DNA of 64,000 nt from Rheinheimera soli (GTDB lineage Bacteria > Pseudomonadota > Gammaproteobacteria > Enterobacterales > Alteromonadaceae). Positions 18,016 through 26,378 of this stretch are shown here, in pieces. Every line of letters starts with the position of its first letter. The stretch's first letter is position 1. The notes beneath the pieces were generated by a model that was given only the letters and a program-made list of their open reading frames with translations, was not told where the DNA came from and did not search any database. Made by a program: the position numbers and the translations under genes. The stretch spans positions 186,001 to 250,000 of the forward strand of contig NZ_JAJOYU010000001.1 in assembly GCF_021290985.1 (NCBI RefSeq), read 5' to 3'.

Positions 18016-20727
18016 TTACAAACCAACTGCAGGTTCTTGGTTAGGTTCAACCAAAGTGCGTGCTGCTGGTTTTTTACCTGTCGCAAAACTTGTACTGCTG
18101 CCCGACACTGTAGATGAATCGGTTTCTGTTACAACTGCTGTTTCATTCCAGTAATCAAAGGTTATCTCTTCGTAAATATTGATACGAGGTCCTAAGCCGT
18201 TCGCGATATACCAGGGAGATGTGCTGCTGTCTCTGCGATCTTCAATTTCAAACACATAAATACGTGGTCCAAGTATACCTTCAGCCGCTTTCAGTAGTCG
18301 CCATTGGCGCTGAGCGCAAGGTTTAGTGTTGTCATCGGAGCACATCCAGCGATTGATAGAGACAATAGATACATCGTCAGACATTGCATCTTTTGTCCAG
18401 CCTAAAGGCGTATTAAACAATGGTTCAAAGGCTGGCGGCGCATTGTTGGCACTGCCCATCTGATAACCTGAGCCATCCTCCAGCAACTGCCAGCCAAAAT
18501 ATGCCGATCCGTTATCCCACAATAACACATCACCATCCCAGGCCCTTTTGGTCCATTGGTTGATCGTGGTCTGCCAGTACATGTCATCTGGGTTGGTTTG
18601 ATCAAAGTTTTTGAAGTCACTGCCATCCAGGATCAGCGCATAATCTGCTTCTGCAGCAACTAAATTGCCTTCCGCATCATAAGACGAACTGAACACCTGC
18701 ACGTCTGTGCCCAACTGATCCAGTTTGATCACTTGCACACTGGAACCATCCGCAAAGGTTAGAACAAAGGTGCCCAAAGCATTTACTTCCCACTCAAAGC
18801 TTTTATCCCGTACCAGCGCCATACCAGTACCGTCTGCATTGACATCAAATATATCTGCAAACATTCCTGCATAGCCAAAATCCGGGTCCCCGGCATAATA
18901 ATAGTGCTCAAACACCCAGTCGCCTGCCATATCTGCCTCGGCAAATTTAATGTCACCTAATTTGTCTGCGTTACGCAACAACTGATCAGAAGTGGTTTCC
19001 AGCGTAATACCCTGAGTAGAAATAATAGTGCCACCAGGTAGCTGCACCGGCGTCAACAATTCAAGAACCGAGGACGTAATACGATAGGTGTCTGTTTTTT
19101 CGCCTTCAATAATTCGTTTCATCGAAGCGGTATAAGGAATACGTCTGACCTCTACCTGATTAAACCCGGCACCACGCAGTTGTGTCACCTGCTCCTGAGT
19201 TAGGCCTGCAACACCGACAGCAGTCGTCGGATAAGAATAAGGGCCTGTATCTCCGGTGTAACTTAACTCAATGACACCATCTATCAGTTCCCAGTCAAAC
19301 TCATCGACACCACGGCCATAAGTTTCTGCACCTGTACCATCTGCATTGAAGTCATATCTGTTACCACCACGGGATAAGAAACCTTCCGCTGCGGGGAATA
19401 CTTCAAAGTAAGTACTAGCTAAACTGCTTTCGTCCACTGGCGGAGTCAACTCAGGATCGGCGATGATTGCCTCTATAGTGGTTGTGATAATACCTGGTGT
19501 TGTGACTTCAGCAGCAGCGACGTAGCTGTTGTACGCTTCTGTATTGGTCAGCAGTTCAAGCACATTGGTCACGCCTTCAGGTAAAGCAAAAGCGCCGCCC
19601 TGAGCCACCAGTTTCACCACTGCAGCAGCTTCAATTAATTCATCTGGGCTGACTGACTTTTCAACCAGTGTAAAGCTATCCAGATCTGTTGGAGCAACGC
19701 CGCCATTCCCTGCAATAATCAGCGAGTACAACGCAGTAGATACCGCATTGATAGCTATGCTGTTTGGGCTAGAGTCGTCCGCTAATTCTGACGAGTCAAA
19801 CAGGCCTGCAATGACAGATGACAGCTTCGATGCCACTGATGACTCGACCACTGCAGCATCAGCATTAAGGCCTGGCACAAACTTATAGAACTCCAGGCCA
19901 GTTACCGTAACAGAGCTCGCTGTGATATCGGCAAATAAGTTGGTTTCATCATCATCAGCTTGTAATGGCAAACTGAAAGCACCTGCTGCGTCAGCCGTTG
20001 TGCTAAAGGTTTCACCTGCCAGCACGCCACTAATTTGGGCATTGGCGAAAGACGCATCAGACACAGTTCCTGACACTGTAAAGGTTGTCATCATTTGAGT
20101 GACGGTAACCACACCTGCAACTGATGAGGTTTCTTCATCGTCATCTGTGACTGTGACACTAAAAGCTAATTCTGTATCTTCCGTGACACTGGGAGCAGTA
20201 AAGCTGAGTGCTGCGGTATCAGTGCCAGTTAGAGTAACGGCCGGGCCTGCGGTTTGTGTCCAGTTATAAGCCGTGATCTCGCCATCTGTATCTGTTGCAA
20301 CAGCAGTAAGGGTGACAGCTGATTTTTCAGCTGCACTTTCAAAGGCAGCTGTAACAGCGGGCAGAATATTATTGGCAATATTGACAGTAACATTGGCAGT
20401 TGCTGTTTGATCACCACTGTCGGTGACTGTTACGCGCAATACTGCGGCCGCATTGGCATCCACAGCGGGGGCAGTAACACTCACAGTCGACGTTGAGGTG
20501 TTGCTAAGGTTGAGCGTAGGGCCTGATACCTGAGTCCAACTGTAACTGACAATTTCATCATCATCTGTTGCTGTGGCAGCTATGGTGGTTGTTCGGCTTT
20601 CTTTTAATGCAACTGCTGCTGCGACTGACACTGTTGGTAATTCGTCTTTATCATCCGAACCGCATCCCGCTAACACTGCAAATGCGAGCATACTGAGTGA
20701 GATGTGACCTAAGATCTTGTTTTTCAT
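18016..20727 (-). CDS. Large PKD-type outer-membrane or periplasmic lipoprotein of unknown function
   Basis: 903 residues from the ATG at 20727. The reading frame extends 30 codons further upstream, but AAGGAG and a lipoprotein signal peptide (MKNKILGHISLSMLAFAVLAGC, lipobox LAGC, Cys21) fix this start. After a short DDKDE linker there are two PKD/Ig-like repeats with the pattern SYSWTQVSGPTLNL and AYNWTQTAGPAVTL. A carboxypeptidase-regulatory-like segment (TVSGTVSDASFANAQISG) follows, then an alpha-helical stretch. The C-terminal half contains two related modules with NADGTG followed by F-[DE]-W-E (about residues 457-492 and 626-670). Surface or periplasmic location is expected. I do not recognise a catalytic motif. 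Confidence 0.8.
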   Translation of the reverse strand: MKNKILGHISLSMLAFAVLAGCGSDDKDELPTVSVAAAVALKESRTTTIAATATDDDEIVSYSWTQVSGPTLNLSNTSTSTVSVTAPAVDANAAAVLRVTVTDSGDQTATANVTVNIANNILPAVTAAFESAAEKSAVTLTAVATDTDGEITAYNWTQTAGPAVTLTGTDTAALSFTAPSVTEDTELAFSVTVTDDDEETSSVAGVVTVTQMMTTFTVSGTVSDASFANAQISGVLAGETFSTTADAAGAFSLPLQADDDETNLFADITASSVTVTGLEFYKFVPGLNADAAVVESSVASKLSSVIAGLFDSSELADDSSPNSIAINAVSTALYSLIIAGNGGVAPTDLDSFTLVEKSVSPDELIEAAAVVKLVAQGGAFALPEGVTNVLELLTNTEAYNSYVAAAEVTTPGIITTTIEAIIADPELTPPVDESSLASTYFEVFPAAEGFLSRGGNRYDFNADGTGAETYGRGVDEFDWELIDGVIELSYTGDTGPYSYPTTAVGVAGLTQEQVTQLRGAGFNQVEVRRIPYTASMKRIIEGEKTDTYRITSSVLELLTPVQLPGGTIISTQGITLETTSDQLLRNADKLGDIKFAEADMAGDWVFEHYYYAGDPDFGYAGMFADIFDVNADGTGMALVRDKSFEWEVNALGTFVLTFADGSSVQVIKLDQLGTDVQVFSSSYDAEGNLVAAEADYALILDGSDFKNFDQTNPDDMYWQTTINQWTKRAWDGDVLLWDNGSAYFGWQLLEDGSGYQMGSANNAPPAFEPLFNTPLGWTKDAMSDDVSIVSINRWMCSDDNTKPCAQRQWRLLKAAEGILGPRIYVFEIEDRRDSSTSPWYIANGLGPRINIYEEITFDYWNETAVVTETDSSTVSGSSTSFATGKKPAARTLVEPNQEPAVGL

Positions 20728-20895
20728 AGTGACTCCTTGCGGGTAATTCCCACGTGAGTCTAGACAACAATCACTATTTCGCCAGAAAAGTAGCCTTATT
20801 CCCGATCGCGAAGACAAAGGAAACCAGCTTGTAAAAAAATTGGATTTGATAAAATAAAAACAATTTACAAACTGTTATATCAAATAACGAATGGT

Positions 20896-21384
20896 TTACT
20901 TAGATTGCTTATGCAGATTAAAAAGCAGTTCGGCTTCCGCCTGTGGCAGTTCACATTCGAGCATAATTTCATCCAGGCTGGCGCCCAAATGAACCATTTT
21001 CATCGCTCTGCTGTAAATTTTTGATTCCGGATCGAACAAATGTAGAGATTTTTGTTGTTCAGCCAATTCAGCGACCTGCTGCATTCCCTGGCCTAAGTGG
21101 CTCTCCATAGTTAACACACGCTGGCCTACGCCAATCACGGTCGAGCGTAACTCTTCCACATCCTGATAGGCACGTTTGAGCTGCTGTGCCTGTTGTTCCA
21201 ATTGCTGACTCACTAGTTCAAGGTTTTGTTGCTGCTGCCAACTGGCCGCAGCGTTTTCGTTGATAATAGCCAGCAGCTTCTTGGTTTGACGAGAAGCAAC
21301 AACAGCCATCACTACAGAAAGCAATAAAATGGCTGCGATCCCCAGCAGCCATATCCATGAAAATTCAGTCAGAAAATTAGCCAT
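20896..21384 (-). CDS. DUF2802 membrane-anchored coiled-coil protein of the polar chemotaxis operon
   Basis: 162 residues. One N-terminal membrane span (IWLLGIAAILLLSVVMAVVA, about 11-30) is followed by a long Gln/Glu-rich coiled coil (about 40-110) and a short C-terminal region with LGASLDEIMLECELPQAEAELL, typical of DUF2802. Its ATG overlaps the cheW stop by one base, and the same neighbour order (parC-parP-cheW-DUF2802) is known from Vibrio and Shewanella. Role unknown. A structural part in the polar array is plausible. It is the last gene of the flhA-to-cheW transcription unit, and I see no clear terminator in the following 70 bases. Confidence 0.85.
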   Translation of the reverse strand: MANFLTEFSWIWLLGIAAILLLSVVMAVVASRQTKKLLAIINENAAASWQQQQNLELVSQQLEQQAQQLKRAYQDVEELRSTVIGVGQRVLTMESHLGQGMQQVAELAEQQKSLHLFDPESKIYSRAMKMVHLGASLDEIMLECELPQAEAELLFNLHKQSK

Positions 21385-21878
21385 TAAATGCTACGGATCT
21401 CTTCCCATTCATCATCAGACAGCAGCTTGTTCAGATCCACCAGGATCAATAACTCGCCATCACGATTCGACACGCCCTGAATAAATTTAGCGCTTTCGTC
21501 TGTGCCTACGTTTGGCGCTGTGTCAATTTCAGACTGCTTCAGGTAAACCACTTCAGCTACGCTATCGACCATAATGCCAATGACCTGACGCTCAGATTCA
21601 ATGATTACAATACGGCTGTTGTCAGTGACTTCTGACGGAGGTAAACCAAAACGGGCACGGGTATCTATCACTGTGACCACGTTGCCACGCAAATTGATAA
21701 TACCCATGACATAATCTGGCGCACCAGGAACCGGAGCTATGTCTGTGTATCGCAGAACTTCCTGCACCTGCATGACGTTAATACCGTAGGTTTCTTCCTG
21801 CAGCTTAAAGGTCACCCATTGCAGCACTAAGTCTGTGACTTCTTTAGTTTTGCCAGATTGTGCTGTTAAATTACTCAT
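21384..21878 (-). CDS. cheW: Chemotaxis coupling protein CheW
   Basis: 164 residues with the CheW fold: LQWVTFKLQEETYGINVMQV, then EVLRYTDIAPVPGAPDYVMG, then IINLRGNVVTVIDTRARFGL and IVIIESERQVIGIMVDSV. It links CheA to chemoreceptors in the cytosolic array. Length is typical. It is 40 bases downstream of parP. Confidence 0.95.
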   Translation of the reverse strand: MSNLTAQSGKTKEVTDLVLQWVTFKLQEETYGINVMQVQEVLRYTDIAPVPGAPDYVMGIINLRGNVVTVIDTRARFGLPPSEVTDNSRIVIIESERQVIGIMVDSVAEVVYLKQSEIDTAPNVGTDESAKFIQGVSNRDGELLILVDLNKLLSDDEWEEIRSI

Positions 21879-21918
21879 GCCTAGCTCCTACCCAGAGGTT
21901 AAATTCTTGTATTCTTAC

Positions 21919-22662
21919 TCAGTGCTGACTGTTCATTCCCTTTGCCAGTAAGGCAATCAGGGCATCGACATCCAGCAAAGCACACATATGTTCTTTAATT
22001 AAACCAGCGAGCCATGGCCTTTTGCCTTCGGTCTCCCGCCACTTTACTTCGTCTTGCTCTAAGGCAATTGTGTTGACCAAAGTATCACAAGCCAGGCCCC
22101 AATGGCTATTGCCCAGCATAATAACATATTGATAGTTTAGCTTTTCTGCCAGCTCTTGGTCATATTTTTCTGGCATCACCCAAAGCGCTGTATCGACCAC
22201 ATTAATTTTTTGTTCGCGGTACAACATCACACCTTTGAGCCATTCAGGCTGACCAGGTAAAGAATTAATGGGCATAACTTTGTGAATGCCGCCCAAGGCT
22301 TTCAGTGGCAAGGCGATTTTTAAACCCGCCACAGTAAAAAACAACGCCTGAAAACGACCTTTTCTATACTCTTTTACCACTGGCGCAGCTTTGACTACAG
22401 GAGCTGCAGGAGCAACTTTGACCTGTTCAATAACAGGAGCCACTGGAACTACAACTGGCGCTTTAACAACAGGGGCTGTCACTGGTGCGACAACCGCAGG
22501 TTTTGCGACCACCGGTGCTTTAACAGGAGCTGATACCGGCGCCAGCAGTTCATTCAGTTGCTGTTTTTTGGCTTGCTGAATAGGCGTTTCGACCACGTCA
22601 TCGGTCAATAAAGCATTTAAATAATGCTTCATGACTTTTTGGCTGGCTTGTAAATCGCTCAT
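21919..22662 (-). CDS. parP: ParP: CheW-like protein that ties the chemosensory array to the pole
   Basis: 247 residues. The N-terminal third (about 35-100) is a Pro/Ala/Val low-complexity linker. The rest is a CheW-like (AIF) domain starting at KGRFQALFFTVAGLKIALPL. A second CheW-like protein between a ParA-family gene and cheW is the ParC-ParP arrangement of Vibrio, where ParP binds CheA and ParC and keeps arrays at the pole. Assignment rests on domain layout plus synteny. It begins two bases after the parC stop. Confidence 0.85.
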   Translation of the reverse strand: MSDLQASQKVMKHYLNALLTDDVVETPIQQAKKQQLNELLAPVSAPVKAPVVAKPAVVAPVTAPVVKAPVVVPVAPVIEQVKVAPAAPVVKAAPVVKEYRKGRFQALFFTVAGLKIALPLKALGGIHKVMPINSLPGQPEWLKGVMLYREQKINVVDTALWVMPEKYDQELAEKLNYQYVIMLGNSHWGLACDTLVNTIALEQDEVKWRETEGKRPWLAGLIKEHMCALLDVDALIALLAKGMNSQH

Positions 22663-22663
22663 C

Positions 22664-23443
22664 TTAGTTCTCCGGTGCTAACTGCAATAAATAGGTTAGC
22701 AGCGTATTGTATGCAAACACACCCCGCGACTTAGGCGCGAATACAGGCGGAGGGGTCTGAGCCAGACTGGCGTCCCGGAATTTAGTGTCAATAGGAATCA
22801 CTGCAGACCATACACGCTCCTGATACTGAGCTTTTAAAGCCTTGTAAGCATCCAAAGAGGCTTTGGTTCTTTTGTCGTACATAGTCGGCACTATGGTAAA
22901 GGCATAATCCTGCGGCGATGAACTATGCATCAGTTGCATAGTGGCAATCATCCGATCCAGGCCTTTTAAGGCCAGAAACTCAGTTTGTACTGGTATTAAA
23001 ATACGGTCGCAGGCTGCCATGGCGTTGACCATCAGCACACCAATGACTGGAGGGCAATCAATCAGCACATAGTCGTAATCGTTTTCAATTTTTTGCAGGG
23101 CTTTTTTCAGAATGAGGCCCATACCGCCTTGCTGACCATGGGAACGGTCTAGCGTAGCCAGCGCCATAGAGGTAGGTAAAATATCCAGATTAGGCATACC
23201 GCTTGGGCACATGGACTGCAGTATTTCTTCGCCAGTGATGTCTTTACCACGCAGGAAAATGTCGTACACACTGACTTCCAGCTCTTCGGCGTCGATACCA
23301 AAATAGTAGGTGAGTGAGCCATGAGGGTCAGTATCGATCAGTAAAACACGATGCCCACGCTGTGCAAGCAAAGCGCCTAAAGTGACCGTAGTGGTAGTTT
23401 TACCAACACCACCTTTTTGATTTGCGATAGTCCAAACAACCAA
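22664..23443 (-). CDS. parC: ParC: ParA/MinD-like ATPase for polar placement of chemotaxis arrays
   Basis: About 259 residues from a TTG start at 23443. The ATG at 23518 would overlap motD by 74 bases and add a non-family extension, while the TTG has AGGA at a good distance and gives the expected start VVWTIANQKGGVGKTT. Deviant Walker A is KGGVGKTTT. Other ParA motifs are LLIDTDPHGSLTYYFG and YVLIDCPPVIGVL. In Vibrio and Shewanella this ATPase recruits chemotaxis proteins to the flagellated pole. It sits directly after motD with one base between stop and start. Confidence 0.85.
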   Translation of the reverse strand: MVVWTIANQKGGVGKTTTTVTLGALLAQRGHRVLLIDTDPHGSLTYYFGIDAEELEVSVYDIFLRGKDITGEEILQSMCPSGMPNLDILPTSMALATLDRSHGQQGGMGLILKKALQKIENDYDYVLIDCPPVIGVLMVNAMAACDRILIPVQTEFLALKGLDRMIATMQLMHSSSPQDYAFTIVPTMYDKRTKASLDAYKALKAQYQERVWSAVIPIDTKFRDASLAQTPPPVFAPKSRGVFAYNTLLTYLLQLAPEN

Positions 23444-23444
23444 T

Positions 23445-24434
23445 TTACTGTTCCTGCTGTGTAGGTGGCTCTTCTTCGCCTGGTTCAGGCGGTCTGGTTG
23501 TGATCCGTATGCCACCATGAGGTAAGCGGATCACCCTTACTTTATTCTGTTCTTGTTGTGCAGTTTCTTCCGCTGCTTGCTCTGATGCAGTTTCTGCTTC
23601 AACTGGCTGTGGCGTTTCGACCACTACGGGCTCGTACGCATATTTTGACAGAGCTATCACGACCTTGCGGTTTTGACTGCGCCCTTGTGCAGTAGAGTTG
23701 TCTGCAAAAGGAGAATGCTGCCCATACCCTTCAATCGCCATACGCTGTGGTGCAACACCTAACTCTTCCAGTAACCGGACTATAGACGCAGCCCGGGCAA
23801 CTGACAATTCCCAGTTCGACGGAAACTGTTCGGTGCGAATAGGCACTGAGTCAGTATAACCCCGCACTCTCATAAAATTGTCTGTCTGCTTTAAGATAGC
23901 CGTGAGTTCAGCCATCACTGCTGAAGCAGAGCTGTTTGAACTGGCACTGCCACTGCCAAACAACAAACCACTATTCAGTTCAACTGTTAACCAGTCTTCA
24001 TCAAGGCTCACTTTAGCTAAGCCCGACTCAACCAGGCTGCGTAAAGCGCGATTGATCTCTTTTTGCATCCCTGCCAGAGGGCTGCCCAATTTTGTTCTGT
24101 CGATCTGTTCCAGTTTAGAGTTGTCGGCCAGCAAAGTTGGGCCTGTCGCGTCTTCTAAACCAGAACCATATAATTCAAAATCACTTTGTGGATGGATATC
24201 AGGCTGCACTGACTGGCCCTGAATACCCGTCTGTTTTTTCTCTGTCGCTTCGACAAACACCTTAGAAATAGTGTCCTGCAGTTTCTTAAACTGTTCCCGC
24301 TCCATGGTAGACATTGAATACAGCACCACAAAAAGCGCAAACAACAAGGTCATGTAATCGGCGTAAGACACCAACCAACGTTCTGCATCTGATTTGTCCG
24401 CTTCCACAGCGACAGAACGGCGAGGCCTGTACAT
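23445..24434 (-). CDS. motD: Flagellar stator protein MotD (MotB family)
   Basis: 329 residues. A single membrane span follows SYADYMTLLFALFVVLYSMS with the proton/ion-binding Asp at about residue 26. The periplasmic OmpA-like peptidoglycan-binding domain contains RVRGYTDSVPIRTEQFPSNW and NWELSVARAASIVRLLEELG. The C-terminus is Glu/Pro-rich. The preceding gene encodes the MotA partner. In Pseudomonas the same place (cheB-motC-motD-parA) holds the second stator set. Whether it uses H+ or Na+ cannot be told safely from sequence. Confidence 0.92.
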   Translation of the reverse strand: MYRPRRSVAVEADKSDAERWLVSYADYMTLLFALFVVLYSMSTMEREQFKKLQDTISKVFVEATEKKQTGIQGQSVQPDIHPQSDFELYGSGLEDATGPTLLADNSKLEQIDRTKLGSPLAGMQKEINRALRSLVESGLAKVSLDEDWLTVELNSGLLFGSGSASSNSSASAVMAELTAILKQTDNFMRVRGYTDSVPIRTEQFPSNWELSVARAASIVRLLEELGVAPQRMAIEGYGQHSPFADNSTAQGRSQNRKVVIALSKYAYEPVVVETPQPVEAETASEQAAEETAQQEQNKVRVIRLPHGGIRITTRPPEPGEEEPPTQQEQ

Positions 24435-25178
24435 TTAACTAGCTCTGTATGCCTGAAGTTTGGATTCCACACTACGAGGGTTTTCCCCTAGCGCTATAGA
24501 ACACAAGCCTTCGATCACCATCGAATGAAACAACGCGCGCTCTTCAACCAATACTTTGATTTTATTAAATACCGGTATAAATACAAAGTTAGCCAAACCT
24601 ACACCATAAATAGTAGCAACAAAAGCTGTAGCTATCCCCTGCCCTAATTCGTCCGGGTTGGAGATATTAGATAAGGCCAGAATAAGACCAAGCACAGCAC
24701 CTACTATGCCTATAGTCGGACTATAGCCGCCCATAGCTTCGAATACCTTAGCAGCTCTTAATAAGCGCTCTTTCTCCAGATGCAATTCGGTGTCGAGAAT
24801 GTCCTGCAGTATCTTGGCTTCGGTGCCATCGACCAGCAAGTTCAAACCACGTTTTAATAAGGGTTCTTCTTCATTCAGCGCATCCTGTTCTAAGGATAAA
24901 AAACCTTGCAGACGAGCGGAATGCCCCCATTGGGTAATACGTTCGATAGTGGAGTCAAACTCAAGTTTAGGTGCAGTGATCACCCAAGGCAGTAGCTTCA
25001 TACTTAAGCGAAACTGCGCAGCTGGGCTTTGGATCAGCACTGCCCCTAAAGTACCACCAAAAACGATACAAAAGGCAGGCCAATGCAACAGGCTCAGAAC
25101 GTCGCCACCTTCCTGACTGAAGCCGCCGACTATGGCCACTAACGCGATAATAATACCGGCAAGAGTAAGCTTATCCAT
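24435..25178 (-). CDS. motC: Flagellar stator protein MotC (MotA family)
   Basis: 247 residues with four membrane spans: at the start ([20 protein letters not shown]), around 30-50, and two in [20 protein letters not shown] and [20 protein letters not shown]. It contains the MotA pattern [20 protein letters not shown]. It forms the ion channel with MotD in the inner membrane. The ATG overlaps the cheB stop by 8 bases and the stop abuts the motD start, so the three genes are translationally linked. Confidence 0.93.
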   Translation of the reverse strand: MDKLTLAGIIIALVAIVGGFSQEGGDVLSLLHWPAFCIVFGGTLGAVLIQSPAAQFRLSMKLLPWVITAPKLEFDSTIERITQWGHSARLQGFLSLEQDALNEEEPLLKRGLNLLVDGTEAKILQDILDTELHLEKERLLRAAKVFEAMGGYSPTIGIVGAVLGLILALSNISNPDELGQGIATAFVATIYGVGLANFVFIPVFNKIKVLVEERALFHSMVIEGLCSIALGENPRSVESKLQAYRAS

Positions 25179-26367
25179 GACCTACTTCAGCAACTATTCG
25201 GGCTGCCACATCAGATAACGCCACTTCAAGATCGGTTAAACCTGCAGCTGTCACAGCCTGCGGCATGCCATACACCACACAACTGGCTTCATCCTGCGCC
25301 CAGATCCGGGAGCCGGATTGCTTCAGCAAACGCGCGCCTTCACGGCCATCAGACCCCATGCCTGTTAACACTATGGCTAACACCTTGTCATTAAAGACTT
25401 TAGCTGCTGTACCAAAAGTAATATCTACACTGGGTTTAAAAGTAATACGCGGAGAGTCATCTTCCCGTACCCGCAGTCTGGCCTGATTTTCATTGCCATC
25501 TACCAGCATTTGTTTACCACCTGGCGCCAGATAAGCCACTCCGGGGCGTAAAATATCGTTGTCTGCAGCTTCTTTGACTTCAATTTTTGCCAGACCATTT
25601 AACCGGCTGGCAAAAGCACCGGTAAAGGCGGCAGGCATATGCTGAATAAGTACTATAGGCAAAGGAAAGTTGGCAGGCAAAGCAGTGATAATTTGCTGTA
25701 AAGCAACAGGACCACCTGTTGACGTACCAATGGCGACCAGTTTGTAGGTTTTACCACTGGAGTCATAACTGCCCCCACGTTGTGATTCCGCACGTTCAGC
25801 CGCTCTGCTCTGAAGTTCAGCACGTTCAGCTAAAGCTCTGGCAGCCAGACTTTGAGCCAAAGGTGCTCGTGCTGGTATGGCAGTTGAACTTGCAGCAGGC
25901 GTTGCTGCAGTGCGGGATGCTAAAGTCGAGCTTGCAGAGCCGGTTAAACTGGATGGCCTGGTGATCACTCGCCTTCTGGCCACAGTTTTCACACGCTGAC
26001 GTAATACATCAGCAGCTTCGGCTTTATCGCGGGCTATGTCTTCAAATTTTTTCGGTAAGAAATCGATGGCGCCAGCTTCAAGCGCATCTAAAGTTGCCTT
26101 AGCACCTTCATGGGTTAAAGATGAAAACATCAGAATAGGCGTGCGCTGCACCTTTAAGATTTCACGCACGGCCTGAATGCCATCCATCACCGGCATTTCA
26201 ATGTCCATCGTAATGACGTCTGGACGTAGGGTTAAAGCTTTTTCCACCGCCTCTTTACCATTATTGGCGGTGGCAATGACCTCTAACTCGGCATCCTGAC
26301 TCAGTATTTCCGTCAGACGGCGACGGAAAAAACTGGAGTCATCAACAACTAATACCCTTATGGTCAT
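25171..26367 (-). CDS. cheB: Chemotaxis response regulator protein-glutamate methylesterase CheB
   Basis: 398 residues. The N-terminal receiver has [10 protein letters not shown] and phospho-acceptor Asp55 in [10 protein letters not shown]. An Ala/Arg-rich linker (about 140-200) follows. The C-terminal esterase has [12 protein letters not shown] (catalytic Ser), VLIQHMP (His) and [11 protein letters not shown] (Asp). It removes methyl groups from, and deamidates, chemoreceptors. It is 11 bases downstream of cheA. Confidence 0.95.
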   Translation of the reverse strand: MTIRVLVVDDSSFFRRRLTEILSQDAELEVIATANNGKEAVEKALTLRPDVITMDIEMPVMDGIQAVREILKVQRTPILMFSSLTHEGAKATLDALEAGAIDFLPKKFEDIARDKAEAADVLRQRVKTVARRRVITRPSSLTGSASSTLASRTAATPAASSTAIPARAPLAQSLAARALAERAELQSRAAERAESQRGGSYDSSGKTYKLVAIGTSTGGPVALQQIITALPANFPLPIVLIQHMPAAFTGAFASRLNGLAKIEVKEAADNDILRPGVAYLAPGGKQMLVDGNENQARLRVREDDSPRITFKPSVDITFGTAAKVFNDKVLAIVLTGMGSDGREGARLLKQSGSRIWAQDEASCVVYGMPQAVTAAGLTDLEVALSDVAARIVAEVGHG

Positions 26368-26378
26368 AGTGCACTCTC

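Noticed and set aside
20728-20817. Longer start of the PKD lipoprotein
   Set aside because: It would place 30 residues before a clear lipoprotein signal peptide.
23444-23518. ATG start for parC inside motD
   Set aside because: It would add 25 residues foreign to ParA proteins and a long overlap. A TTG with a better SD stands right after the motD stop.
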